Assembly (NCBI GenBank): GCA_963704355.1
Contig: OY969891.1
Coordinates: 1,550,001-1,614,000, forward strand
DNA length: 64,000 nt
Direction: 5' to 3'
Source of the DNA: Bog-473 sp963704355
Lineage (GTDB): Bacteria > Actinomycetota > Acidimicrobiia > Acidimicrobiales > RAAP-2
Below, in pieces: positions 9,615 to 18,413 of the stretch (positions are counted from its first letter, which is position 1; every line of letters begins with the position of its first letter). The translations under genes and the position numbers were made by a program. Below the pieces are notes generated by a model, which saw nothing but the letters and a program-made list of their open reading frames with translations, was not told the DNA's origin and made no database searches.

Positions 9615-9776
9615 TGCCGGAGTGGGTGGGTTAGCGCGGCGTTAGCAGCTGGACCCGCCACTCCAAATTTCGGCATCCCGAAGAAGGATCCTCGTGCGGT
9701 GATCAGCCGGCGCTGAGGGAAGCGAGTCAGAGTCCCACTTCACCGGAGTGTGGGGCGGCTCGAAGCACTTGCGGCA

Positions 9777-10253
9777 CTATTCCGTCGGTTCGATGGTGAC
9801 CTCTCTCGAACGAAGAGCCCCAAGCAGGGATTCTTTGAGCGCACCGAACTCCTCTGCGGAAGGTCGACCTCCTTCAACCCAGAGCACCCGAAGGAAGTCG
9901 AGGTCTTCCCAGATCGGTCCCTTTGGCCGGGGATCGGATTCGTAGCGAGGGGTGATCCACCAGTGAAGATGGGGCACTCCGTTTCCGAGGGACTCGATGT
10001 TCACCTTCCTGGGCTGGAACGCTTCATTGACTGCCGCAGCCACCTCGGCCATTTCTGCGAGATGGAAGCCACGGATGTCATCATCGAGATCGAAGACTTC
10101 CCGGACGCACTGTCTCGCGACGAAGAACACGCTCCCCCTGAAGTACTGGTTGGGTGCTAGTCGGACGTAACCGGACCTGAGTCGAGCAATGAACCACGGA
10201 TCGGCACCTCGGTCGGCAGCAGCATTATCAACGCAGATGGGGCACTCCGACAT
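9777..10253 (-). CDS. HIT-family nucleotide hydrolase/transferase
   Basis: A 158-aa histidine-triad protein. A CPIC motif at residues 4-7 may bind zinc, as in many actinobacterial HIT proteins. The signature is PHLHWWITPR, with His95 and His97 present but the third triad histidine replaced by Trp99. The middle histidine, the usual nucleophile, is retained, so nucleotidyl hydrolysis remains possible. The upstream VNIESLGNGVP block is the usual lead-in of HIT domains. It is transcribed against the preceding two genes and is separate from the HAD/AroE-like pair. Confidence 0.8.
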   Translation of the reverse strand: MSECPICVDNAAADRGADPWFIARLRSGYVRLAPNQYFRGSVFFVARQCVREVFDLDDDIRGFHLAEMAEVAAAVNEAFQPRKVNIESLGNGVPHLHWWITPRYESDPRPKGPIWEDLDFLRVLWVEGGRPSAEEFGALKESLLGALRSREVTIEPTE

Positions 10254-10341
10254 GAAGCCAATATGGTAAGTGAATTGCGGGGTGACCCCAACCAGTCACT
10301 GAGGCACGGTGTCCAGGTGGACCGTGCGACCCTGATGGAGA

Positions 10342-11022
10342 TCAGCGATTTAGCGCCCCCGAATCCACCAACTCAAAATCCAAGGGCAGCCACTCATTCA
10401 CTGAGACACACGAAAGGTTCGTAATCACCTGATGTGCTGCGGAGAGCTCCGCCGTCGAGTGGGTTGTGGAAACCCCCACGGCAACCATGCCGGCCGCCAG
10501 GGCGGCAGCGATGCCCGCGGGGGCGTCTTCAAAGACAATGCATCTCCCCGGCGCGGATCCAAGTAGTTCGGCGGCTTGTAGGTACCCAGAAGGATCGGGC
10601 TTTCCGCGGACCACGTCATCGGAAGTAATCAGAACACTCGGAGCGGCCAGACCCGCGGATGCGAGTCGAGCCTCGGCGATGGATCTCGCCCCGGAGGTGA
10701 CCACCGCCCAAGTCGAAGGATCCAGATGTTCAGTGAGCCATTGAGCACCGGGAAGAACGGAGACATCAGAGGCGTCTGCGAGTTCAAGTGACTCCATCCA
10801 TCTCAGTTCAGCTTCGATGTCAGCCTGAGGCACGCACTCGGCGATGATCTCACAACTTCGGCGACCATGAATGCCGGAGATCAACTCTTCAGCATCAAGC
10901 CGGTGTCGAGATGCGAACTCCCTCCAGTGCCGCTCAACCGCCGCGGTGGAGTCGACAAGTACGCCATCCATGTCAAACAACGCCGCTCCGACAAGGAATC
11001 CCACTAAGGGCAGAATACCCAA
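10342..11022 (-). CDS. HAD-superfamily phosphatase, sugar-phosphatase/beta-PGM-like
   Basis: A 226-aa HAD hydrolase. Motif I is FDMDGVLVDST with nucleophile Asp17 and acid/base Asp19. Motif II is VVTSGAR, motif III includes the Lys in VRGKPDP, and motif IV is FEDAPAG. An all-alpha cap lies between motifs I and II, as in glycerol-3-phosphatase and 2-deoxyglucose-6-phosphatase relatives. Substrate is unknown, probably a small sugar or polyol phosphate. It lies 89 bp downstream of the AroE-like gene on the same strand and may share its promoter. Confidence 0.83.
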   Translation of the reverse strand: MGILPLVGFLVGAALFDMDGVLVDSTAAVERHWREFASRHRLDAEELISGIHGRRSCEIIAECVPQADIEAELRWMESLELADASDVSVLPGAQWLTEHLDPSTWAVVTSGARSIAEARLASAGLAAPSVLITSDDVVRGKPDPSGYLQAAELLGSAPGRCIVFEDAPAGIAAALAAGMVAVGVSTTHSTAELSAAHQVITNLSCVSVNEWLPLDFELVDSGALNR

Positions 11023-11111
11023 CAGGGCGTGGCGCTTGTCGTAGCGGCAGGTCTGCAGCTCGGTGTGCGGGCAGGTGCATCACGACCGTCTCCAACGAGA
11101 AGATGTGTGGA

Positions 11112-11993
11112 TCAGCCAGTGTCGGGACGAAGAGATTCGGCCGCGTCCGCAAACTGGTCGCCAAGCCTGTCGTCTTCTGGCAGATCCAGCACTGCCGTGA
11201 GGGCTGCTGCCCATCCGTGACAGAACAGCTGCCAGCCGTCGTGGACATGGAGACCGGAGCTCGCCATTTGGAGCCTGCCCAGTCGGAGGAAGTCGAGTCG
11301 ACCGCGGTAGTTCAACTCCCAGACCACGGCGCGGCTCGGGAATTGCGCAGCGCTGGTCATAGGCGAGCCCGGTCGGTCCTTTCCCATCCCAGTTGCGTTG
11401 ATGACCAGCGAGCCCGGTGGAGCAGAGCCGACCAGAGTGTCCCAGGGGCCGCTGCCGACATGGCCCTCAACAGAATCCGGCGCGACTCGAACAAGTCGCT
11501 CGACCGCTGCGCCATTGGGGTCAGCGCACACGAACCGGACCGGTGGTCGGGTAGCGAAGAGATGGTGCGCAATAGCAAGCGCAGTGCCACCTGCCCCCAG
11601 ACAGACGACGGATCCCTCGGAGTCCGGCCAGATACGGTCGACAACGCGTCCTGCGGATACCGGATCGCGGGCCCATCCGTGTAAGCCATTAGCGGTGCGT
11701 CGGATCGAGTTGACTTCTCCACAGACCTGAGCTAGGGGATCAAGCCACGAAAAACGGTCCCTTCCGGCTTGGAGCACTCGAAGCTTGTGGGCCGTAATCA
11801 CAGCGCCAACGTCCCCATCATCTCGGCGGAGATCGTCCAGCATCGCGACATAGGCGTCGTCGTCTGCATCCAGAGCAATATCAAGTCCCCGAAGTCCAAC
11901 GGGAGTTCCAAGCAGTGGCTGCCAGGTGACCAGAGCTTCATGAATGAGCGAAGAACTGGTCGTGACGCCAAGGAAGACGATGCCGCCCACCAC
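11112..11993 (-). CDS. Shikimate dehydrogenase-like oxidoreductase
   Basis: A 293-aa protein resembling AroE. The N-terminal GVTTSSSLIHEALV corresponds to the substrate-binding Ser-x-Ser region; ITAHK supplies the catalytic lysine; CLGAGGTALAIAHHL is the NADP-binding glycine loop; VINATGMG is the conserved Asn-Ala-Thr-Gly motif. The family reduces 3-dehydroshikimate or quinate-like compounds. The sequence diverges in the N-terminal half and sits beside a HAD phosphatase rather than aromatic biosynthesis genes, so it may act on a different polyol in a specialised pathway. That last point is inference. Confidence 0.7.
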   Translation of the reverse strand: MVGGIVFLGVTTSSSLIHEALVTWQPLLGTPVGLRGLDIALDADDDAYVAMLDDLRRDDGDVGAVITAHKLRVLQAGRDRFSWLDPLAQVCGEVNSIRRTANGLHGWARDPVSAGRVVDRIWPDSEGSVVCLGAGGTALAIAHHLFATRPPVRFVCADPNGAAVERLVRVAPDSVEGHVGSGPWDTLVGSAPPGSLVINATGMGKDRPGSPMTSAAQFPSRAVVWELNYRGRLDFLRLGRLQMASSGLHVHDGWQLFCHGWAAALTAVLDLPEDDRLGDQFADAAESLRPDTG

Positions 11994-12137
11994 CGGACCC
12001 TATCCGTTCCTGTTTGAGGATCCCCTACGGGCACTCGGCCAACCGACTAAACAAGCTGAACGGCACCGGATGCCGTTCGACAACTGAGACAGCCGATGGG
12101 CCTGAAGGTGCCGCAGGCCGGCCGCTGGTGCGATGCT

Positions 12138-12605
12138 ATGAGGATGTTCGAGGGGTTCAGTGACAACGCCAAAGCCGCGATCTATGCAGCCTATGTGGAA
12201 TCCCGCCGCCTCGGGGCCCCCGCCGCCGGCTCAGAGCACCTCCTCCTCGGCATCGTGACGACCGCCCCAGCGCCAGCGACGATCTTCGCCGGTAATCGTG
12301 TGACCCGAGCCGAGGTCGAACGGTTGATTGCCATGGTCGGACCGGCGCTCCCCGAGCGTCCGGTTCGGTGGAGTTGGAGTCGGAGTGGGGCATGGGTCCT
12401 GGAAATGGCCCTTCGCGAGCGCCTGGCCCTCGGAGATCGCCTCACCGAAGTCGAACATGTCGCGTTGGCCGTCACGAACGTGGATGCTGAGGGATCGTTC
12501 CAAATCATGCGACAACTCGGGTCTTCGCCGGCCGAGCTGCGCACTGGACTTCTAAGCAGCTTGGGCCATGCCGGGACCGAGTTGGCGCCGGCATGGCCGG
12601 GATAG
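12138..12605 (+). CDS. Stand-alone Clp N-terminal-domain protein
   Basis: ATG at 12138 is favoured because MRMFEGFSDNAK aligns with the start of ClpC N-domains (MFERFTDRAR-like); an upstream in-frame ATG at 12096 adds 14 unlike residues. The 155-aa protein has the two Clp repeats: the first with GSEHLLLGIV, the second with LTEVEHVALAV. There is no AAA+ ATPase module, so it is not a complete unfoldase. Such single-domain proteins may bind or sequester Clp substrates or adaptors. It diverges from the AroE-like gene across a 144-bp gap that presumably holds both promoters. Confidence 0.72.
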   Translation: MRMFEGFSDNAKAAIYAAYVESRRLGAPAAGSEHLLLGIVTTAPAPATIFAGNRVTRAEVERLIAMVGPALPERPVRWSWSRSGAWVLEMALRERLALGDRLTEVEHVALAVTNVDAEGSFQIMRQLGSSPAELRTGLLSSLGHAGTELAPAWPG

Positions 12606-12621
12606 GTAGCTGACCTCGATT

Positions 12622-13557
12622 TCACACCCGGCCTACTCCGGCCCGACGCCGCCGCTCGAGCGATTCACTCTCTGTCAACGAGTGGGCCTTCCCTTCGGTG
12701 GAGAACTGCTTTTTGGCGTCGAAGCTTCGATTCCAAAGTCCAGCGGCCCAAGCTTCCTCCAGCTCCTCATCGCTTAAAGTCTTGGTCCGGGCGGACGCGT
12801 AGGCGTCCAGGAACTCCTGGGTCTCATCGACGTTCGCCTCTGTGCCAGGGTGCGTGACTGGATACACGGCCGCAGCGAGGCCGATGATGACTGGCTCAGG
12901 AGCCGCAACGACGCTGTCCCAGTCGAACGCTGCGAGCAAACTGCGGCCCTCCCAACGCAGGTTGGCCGTATACCAGTCTCCGTGTCCGATGATCGGTGCT
13001 CGCTCAGAAGCTTGAAGTCGATCGCGGGCCGCTCGGCCGGCTTCATCGACCCAGGCCGGTCCATCCACTGAATTCAGATCGATGTCGCAATCATCCGGCC
13101 ACGGCCACAGATCTGTACCGACGGACGGCGGGAATGTCCACGGGAGCGCTGGCTCGAGCGAGTCCAGCTCCTCAGGCTCCGGAGCCAGCGCGACCAGATG
13201 GGCTAGTGCTCTCGCGAAGGGGATCGGAGATCGCCCTGAGTCGGGGAAGAGCTCGCCGCCCACGATCATGGCCTCTGCGCTAGCAACTCGGTCGCCAAAG
13301 GGCGCCAAGCCGACGAGGGGTTCTGGGCACTGGAAACCTCGTTCGAAGAGAGCACGCTGCGCGGCGGAGCAGGCCAGGAGACGCACCGCCGGCCGACGAA
13401 TCTTCACCACAACCTTTTGGCCGGAACTCAACCGGATCCCGATGACGGCGGACAGGTGTCTGTAGCGGAACAGTTCTTCATCGACCCCCTCACCGAGGTG
13501 ACTCCGGCACCACCGATCCAACTCCCAGGGGTCGACGTCGATCAGCCGATCCCGCAT
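12622..13557 (-). CDS. Aminoglycoside phosphotransferase (APH)-like kinase
   Basis: A 311-aa protein of the APH/choline kinase fold. The catalytic loop is IIGHGDWYTANLRWEG (the family's HGDxxxxN) and the metal-binding motif follows as AAFDWDSV. The N-lobe has a VVVKIRRP lysine strand. Many chromosomal members phosphorylate unknown small molecules, and drug resistance should not be assumed. It converges with the Clp N-domain gene, 16 bp apart, and nothing in the neighbours identifies a substrate. Confidence 0.78.
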   Translation of the reverse strand: MRDRLIDVDPWELDRWCRSHLGEGVDEELFRYRHLSAVIGIRLSSGQKVVVKIRRPAVRLLACSAAQRALFERGFQCPEPLVGLAPFGDRVASAEAMIVGGELFPDSGRSPIPFARALAHLVALAPEPEELDSLEPALPWTFPPSVGTDLWPWPDDCDIDLNSVDGPAWVDEAGRAARDRLQASERAPIIGHGDWYTANLRWEGRSLLAAFDWDSVVAAPEPVIIGLAAAVYPVTHPGTEANVDETQEFLDAYASARTKTLSDEELEEAWAAGLWNRSFDAKKQFSTEGKAHSLTESESLERRRRAGVGRV

Positions 13558-13894
13558 GACTACATTTTGACCTACTTAGGAGCCACCGTCGTGCTGGTCG
13601 ACGCGGTCGATCTCAATGGGGATGCATCAGCCAAGGGTGGCCGGTGCCCATGGGTCCCACGAAGGAGGAGCGCTCCGCAGGAGTCTTCGAGGCAAGACGG
13701 AACTCCTCGCAACAACAGCAACTTCAGTCGTAGAACTGCGAACTCGCGTCCCGAGACTGGGAACGGGGCCGACCCGATTCCACAACGTCACGAAGGATGA
13801 GCTGTGGGCATACTTTTCAGTATGGGCGACGAGATCGTGTGGTGGCCGAACGGCTGTCCTATCCGTTTCGCAGAGGATCCTTACTGGGCCGATT
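13558..13894 (+). other. Intergenic stretch without a supported gene
   Basis: About 340 bp between two minus-strand genes. It should hold the promoter of the kinase gene. Open frames on the plus strand cross it but are low-complexity and lack a ribosome site or conserved motif. I see no repeat or RNA structure worth claiming. Confidence 0.45.
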
Positions 13895-14737
13895 TCACTC
13901 GCTCAAAACTTCGACATATCGCTGGTGGTAGTCGTCAAATCTCGGACGATCCCAGCCCATTGAACCGCTCACAGTTCCCAGAGCGAGCATGAACGGATCA
14001 ACGGTTGATCGAAGAAACTTTCCGAGAAGTACATCCGAGATGCTTATTTGAGCTTTTTTGGGGCCCGGTTGGCTCATCAGGCTGCCGAGTCCGGCTGACG
14101 GATGGATCCCCATTGCCGACAGATAAGCGTACATACCTTCCCATACTCCTGGCTCGTTGCGACGCTTGGCAATTGGATCTATGAACGATGATGGCCGGGG
14201 CATGCGTGTACCACTCACCCTCCACGGGCTTTGTTCAACTGTTCCAAATTCTCTCTCGATGATGGTTACCGTGTCATCACGACGTGCTTTTGCAGCCGAG
14301 TATTCCTCCGAGTCCTTCTCAAATTTGGCCAACACATCGACGTTACGCTCAAGACTGTCAATCAACGCAACCGAAGCACGAGCGGCGCGAACGTCCATTG
14401 GCGACTCGTCGGTTAGCCAAAGGATGGCCCCGCAATTCTCGATGATGGAGCGCATTAGAGGGAACATGGCCGACCATGAATTGCGTTCCTCGATTAACAC
14501 TCCGATGCCTCTCATCAGTTCTGCGGCGACGAGCAGCCACAGGTTCGCCATCTCGTAGATCCTTCGACCCGGTTCTTCACTCCCGAAATCCGTTGCAGAA
14601 CATTCAATGTCTCGGTAGGCGCGAGTGCTACCAAGTGGATCTTGGTGCCACAAATCGTTACGGATATCTCGAGCCTCTTTGAGAAAGGCAACTAGAACGT
14701 CGGGGTCGTTCGTCACGTCAAGAGAATATGTGCTCAA
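13895..14737 (-). CDS. Helical hypothetical protein (DUF5677-like)
   Basis: A 280-aa soluble, largely alpha-helical protein with no recognised catalytic motif. The segment MFPLMRSIIENCGAILWL resembles the R(S/A)xxE pattern of DUF5677-type proteins, a family of unknown function often found in accessory and defence-rich regions. I make this assignment by memory of the pattern, at low certainty. A.. different protein of the same style lies at 22104-23075. It is the last cargo gene before the conjugation backbone resumes. Confidence 0.6.
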   Translation of the reverse strand: MSTYSLDVTNDPDVLVAFLKEARDIRNDLWHQDPLGSTRAYRDIECSATDFGSEEPGRRIYEMANLWLLVAAELMRGIGVLIEERNSWSAMFPLMRSIIENCGAILWLTDESPMDVRAARASVALIDSLERNVDVLAKFEKDSEEYSAAKARRDDTVTIIEREFGTVEQSPWRVSGTRMPRPSSFIDPIAKRRNEPGVWEGMYAYLSAMGIHPSAGLGSLMSQPGPKKAQISISDVLLGKFLRSTVDPFMLALGTVSGSMGWDRPRFDDYHQRYVEVLSE

Positions 14738-14750
14738 AGCCCGACGTCAG

Positions 14751-14966
14751 TTACAGGGCCACCCCGTCCACCATCCTCGCCGTGACGACAGCTAGACCGG
14801 CACTTTGCCTCGCCTGTTGTTCTTCGCGGCAAAGACGAGCCGATAGCGCGTCGGCGCGTAATGCAGCATCGCCGAAGACGCGAGCTGCCTGAGGGTTGGT
14901 GATGGTGAAGAAGTCAGCGGCATACGCAGACAACTCGGCCAGGTGAGCCAGCTGGGCGGCGGTCAT
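14751..14966 (-). CDS. Small hypothetical protein at the cargo/backbone junction
   Basis: The ATG at 14966 is preceded by GGAGACCCC and gives 71 aa; a start at 15017 is possible but has no ribosome site. The peptide is mostly helical (LAHLAELSAYAADFF, ARVFGDAALRADALSARL) with no membrane segment. It is divergent from the ArdC-like gene and lies 13 bp from the DUF5677-like gene. Small divergent proteins beside ArdC are common in actinobacterial elements and may be regulators, but there is no HTH here. Confidence 0.5.
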   Translation of the reverse strand: MTAAQLAHLAELSAYAADFFTITNPQAARVFGDAALRADALSARLCREEQQARQSAGLAVVTARMVDGVAL

Positions 14967-15101
14967 GGGGTCTCCGATCCGTGAGGGGTGACTCCCTCTT
15001 GGTCGGAAACCGGCCACTTTCGGCCCGCCGGGCTACAAGGGCTGTCTATGGCTGCGGGTTCGTCGTTGGTCGAGGGGCGAAGGTCGCCCCGGAAAGGCCC
15101 G

Positions 15102-16202
15102 ATGATGGCGCTGGGGTCCAGGGAGCAGTACCGAGAACACATGGCGGCCAAGGTGGCCGCAGCCCAGGAGGTGCTCGCGGCCGAAGTGGGTTCGTTGGTG
15201 AGCGGGGAGGACTGGCGCCAGTTCCTCGACTTCCAAGCCAAGCTGCACGACTACAGCGCCAACAACGTCATGCTGATCTTCGCTCAGCACGCACAGGCGT
15301 ATGAGGAGGGCCGGGTGTCCGAGCCGGCCCCCACCTTCGTCGCCGGTTTCGAGACCTGGCGGGCGTTGGGCCGCTCGGTCGAGCGGGGCCAGCACGGCTA
15401 CGCCATTCTGGCCCCCATGCGGGGAACGCGCCGCGAAGCTCGTGACGCCGACGGCAATGTGCGGGCCCTCTCCCGAGGTGACCGCCCGAATGCCGGGGAG
15501 ACAGAGACCAAGACGCCGGTCTTGCGAGGCTTCACCGTGGCGACCGTCTTCGACGCCAGTCAGACGTCGGGAAAGGCGCTGCCACATGCCCCTACTCCAC
15601 ATCTGCTCGCAGGTGAGGCGCCCATCGGTCTCGGCGCGGCAGTTATGGAGCTCATCGAATCCAACGGGTTCGCCGTCGCCACCGTGCCCAATGCCGATCA
15701 CCTCCAAGGGGCAAACGGGCGCACTGACTTGGCGACGAGGACGGTACACGTGCGGGCCGACATGGATGATGCCGCCATGGTCAAGACCTTGATTCATGAA
15801 GCGGCCCATGTCTTGCTGCACGAAGGCCCGCCGGGGTGTGAGCTGCCGCGTCCCCTCAAGGAGGTAGAAGCCGAATCGGTGGCCTATGTGGTGGCTTCGG
15901 TGCACGGAATGCCAACCGACGACTACAGCTTTCCCTACGTAGCCGGCTGGGCTGGCGACGACCCCGACAAGGCGATCCGGGAGACCCAGGCGAGGGTCAA
16001 CATGGCGGCCCGGGCCATCATCGCCGAGTCTCCGGCGGAGCACGCGGCGGGAAGCAAGCCGCCGGGCACCGACGTAGCTCTAGCCGCCGTGCGCAAGCTC
16101 GACGGGGAGACGGCGACGCGAGGGGCCGAATTGTCGACAGGTATGTCAAGCAACGGTGTGGTCGCGGCATCAGCCGGCTATCGAGGGCCCGACGTCGCGT
16201 GA
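15102..16202 (+). CDS. ardC: ArdC-like antirestriction protein with zincin domain
   Basis: ArdC-type proteins protect incoming single-stranded DNA during conjugation. I choose ATG 15102 (GGAAAGG upstream), giving 366 aa; longer in-frame starts exist at 14988 and 15048. Residues 10-130 correspond to the ssDNA-binding N-domain (FLDFQAKLHDYSANNVMLI, then WRALGRSVERGQHGYAILAPM). The C-domain is an ImmA/IrrE-type metallopeptidase with HEAAH at residues 232-236, a downstream EVEAESVAYVV supplying a likely third ligand Glu, and a preceding TRTVHV strand. The stop overlaps the coupling-protein GTG (GTGA), a strong sign of one operon. Confidence 0.85.
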   Translation: MMALGSREQYREHMAAKVAAAQEVLAAEVGSLVSGEDWRQFLDFQAKLHDYSANNVMLIFAQHAQAYEEGRVSEPAPTFVAGFETWRALGRSVERGQHGYAILAPMRGTRREARDADGNVRALSRGDRPNAGETETKTPVLRGFTVATVFDASQTSGKALPHAPTPHLLAGEAPIGLGAAVMELIESNGFAVATVPNADHLQGANGRTDLATRTVHVRADMDDAAMVKTLIHEAAHVLLHEGPPGCELPRPLKEVEAESVAYVVASVHGMPTDDYSFPYVAGWAGDDPDKAIRETQARVNMAARAIIAESPAEHAAGSKPPGTDVALAAVRKLDGETATRGAELSTGMSSNGVVAASAGYRGPDVA

Positions 16203-17980
16203 GAGCTCCCGCCCCGCGCCCGCACCCCTCCCAGTCGAGTGATCTGGCTCTCGGGGCGGTAGCTGTCGGCGCCGTACTCGTGGGTGTTCTTTGGTTGGCC
16301 GGGGCAGCCTCGGCGTGGGTTTCCGGTCACCGGATCCCACGCGGCGACCTGCTCGCTGGCGCCGCCTCGTTCGCTCACGGCGGTGACCCGAGCCGAGCCT
16401 GGCACGCTCCAGTCGGTCCGGCCGTTCTGTATTGGGCCCTCACCTTTGTGGTCCTCACCGTCGTCATCACCGCCTCGATGGCGGTGTGGCACCTGATTGC
16501 GGGCGAGCACAACAAGACGAGAGACGACCCGACCGCAATCCTCGGCCTCGCCAACCGACGCCAGGTGAAGGCCGCAGCTGGAGCGGCGGCTCTTCTCACC
16601 CGGGCGGAAACACTGCGCCCGTCGTTGGCGCGTCCGGTTCCAGCCGACGTGGGCTATTACCTGGGTTCGTCGCGTGGAGTGGGGTGCTGGTCCTCGGTGG
16701 AAGACTCGATGGTTCTGCTCGGTCCGCCCCGAAGCGGCAAGGGTTACAACGTCGTGATCCCCATGGTGCTCGACGCGCCCGGAGCAGTCATCACGACGGC
16801 AACGCGTGCGGACAATCTGTCGGCCACGATCACGGCGCGGGCGACCCTCGGACCGGTCGGGGTGTTCGACCCACAGGGCTTGGCAAGCGGCGTGTCCTCC
16901 TCCCTGCGCTGGTCCCCGGTGAGGGGCTGCGAACGCCCCCAGACGGCCATGATACGGGCCAACGCTCTATGTGCTGATGCGGGAGAGGGGACAGAGTCGG
17001 GCGCTTTCTGGCGCCAACAAACGGTCTCGGCCGTGCGGTGTCTGCTGCACGCGGCTGCACTCGATGACCGGACCCCAGCCGATCTCTACCGCTGGTCGCT
17101 CTCTCCGGCTGCGGCCAAGGACGCGGTGGACATTCTCGTGCACGCTCCAGCTGCAGCCTTAGCGTGGGACAAGGCTCTCGATGCCATTGTCTCGGCCGAC
17201 CAGCGCCAACGAGACTCCATCTGGGCCATGGTGGCTAACGCCTTTGCCGCTCTGGCCGATCCCCAAGTGCTCGACGCCGTATCGCCGGGAGCGTCCGAGC
17301 GGTTCGACCCCGCCACCTTCTTGCGCCGCCGGGGCACCTTGTACCTGATCGGCACAGCGACGGGGGCGAGGGCTACCGCCGGATTCGTGACCGCCTTGGT
17401 CGAAGACGTGGTGGAAGTAGCCCGCCGTCTCGCAGCGGGCTCGCCCGGAGCGCGTCTGGACCCACCGCTCGGTCTCATCTTGGACGAGGCGGCCAACTAC
17501 CCGCTCCCCAGTCTCGGGGCACTGATGTCCGAAGGAGGTGGAACGGGGATCACCACGTTGGCCTCGCTCCAGTCTCTCGCGCAGGCTCGGCATCGCTGGG
17601 GCCGTGAACAAGCCCAAGGCATATGGGACTCAGCCATTGTGAAAATCGTGCTCGGCGGCGGCGGCGACGCAGACGATCTCGCCGACATCGCCCGCCTTGT
17701 GGGCGATCGTACAGAGCACGAGTACAGCAAGACCCGTCAGCCCGGTGGCGGAACCTCGGTATCGGCGTCCACCAGGGAGCGGGCCATACTCGATCCGTCG
17801 GCGATCCGCTCGATCACTCCCGGTCACGGGCTCTTGCTCTTGCGTTCGGCGCGTCCGATCATGCTGTCGCTGCGCCCGTGGACGGAGCGCCGTGATGCCG
17901 CGACGTTGCAGCGGGATCGTGCGGGCGTCGAAGAGGCCATCTGCACCGCCGCCGCGCTCAGTTGGTCGGGCGATGCGTGA
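16199..17980 (+). CDS. VirD4/TraG-type type IV coupling protein
   Basis: Membrane ATPase that brings the relaxase-DNA complex to the secretion channel. The 593-aa protein has two N-terminal membrane helices (about residues 16-42 and 75-100). Walker A is GPPRSGKG at 175-182, followed by NVVIPMVLDAPGAVITT, and Walker B is LGLILDEA at 424-431. The ending LLLRSARPIMLSLRPW is typical of TraG/VirD4. GTG 16199 overlaps the ArdC stop. Length is normal for actinobacterial coupling proteins. The relaxase it would partner is not in the window. Confidence 0.9.
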   Translation: MRAPAPRPHPSQSSDLALGAVAVGAVLVGVLWLAGAASAWVSGHRIPRGDLLAGAASFAHGGDPSRAWHAPVGPAVLYWALTFVVLTVVITASMAVWHLIAGEHNKTRDDPTAILGLANRRQVKAAAGAAALLTRAETLRPSLARPVPADVGYYLGSSRGVGCWSSVEDSMVLLGPPRSGKGYNVVIPMVLDAPGAVITTATRADNLSATITARATLGPVGVFDPQGLASGVSSSLRWSPVRGCERPQTAMIRANALCADAGEGTESGAFWRQQTVSAVRCLLHAAALDDRTPADLYRWSLSPAAAKDAVDILVHAPAAALAWDKALDAIVSADQRQRDSIWAMVANAFAALADPQVLDAVSPGASERFDPATFLRRRGTLYLIGTATGARATAGFVTALVEDVVEVARRLAAGSPGARLDPPLGLILDEAANYPLPSLGALMSEGGGTGITTLASLQSLAQARHRWGREQAQGIWDSAIVKIVLGGGGDADDLADIARLVGDRTEHEYSKTRQPGGGTSVSASTRERAILDPSAIRSITPGHGLLLLRSARPIMLSLRPWTERRDAATLQRDRAGVEEAICTAAALSWSGDA

Positions 17981-18413
17981 TCCCCGTCCCGGCCTCATCT
18001 GGTCTATTGGCCGTCTCCGTCGGCGGGCCGCCTATTGCGACTACATGTCCAGCCCGCAGTGGTTTGCGGTACGGGAACAGTGGGCGAAGGACTGGACGAC
18101 TCGCCACCGCGTCGAACCCCGTTGTCTCATCTGCGGTGTCCCGTGGTCGCTCGAGCGAGGACATCTTCACCACCGCAGTTACTCCCGTCTGGGTCACGAG
18201 GGGTCGCGCGACCTGATCCCTTTATGCCGGATCTGCCATATGGCGCTACACCGGGTCCTCGAATTCGATCGGTCGTGGCGCCGGCTCGACCGAGCCCAAG
18301 CTACAGACCTGATCGTCAAGGCGCTACGTCGTAAAAGGGCTCACCACCGGCGGGCATCGCACGAGACCCTCAACAATACGAAGGAAGTTGTCGGTGACCG
18401 AGCGGATACCTAA
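17973..18413 (+). CDS. HNH-motif protein coupled to the coupling-protein gene
   Basis: The ATG at 17973 overlaps the last codons of the coupling-protein gene. The open frame continues far upstream, but that part overlaps it out of frame and is meaningless. The 146-aa product has CLICGVPWSLERGHLHHRSYSRLGHEGSRDLIPLCRICHMALH: two CxxC zinc knuckles, an H-H pair and a downstream CxxCH. This is an HNH endonuclease layout. Small HNH proteins accompany conjugation genes in many actinobacterial elements; role in DNA processing is possible but unproven. Confidence 0.78.
   Translation: MRDPRPGLIWSIGRLRRRAAYCDYMSSPQWFAVREQWAKDWTTRHRVEPRCLICGVPWSLERGHLHHRSYSRLGHEGSRDLIPLCRICHMALHRVLEFDRSWRRLDRAQATDLIVKALRRKRAHHRRASHETLNNTKEVVGDRADT

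Noticed and set aside
12622..13557. Aminoglycoside resistance gene
   Set aside because: The APH fold is clear, but the family is broad and mostly of unknown substrate; nothing in the sequence points to drug modification.
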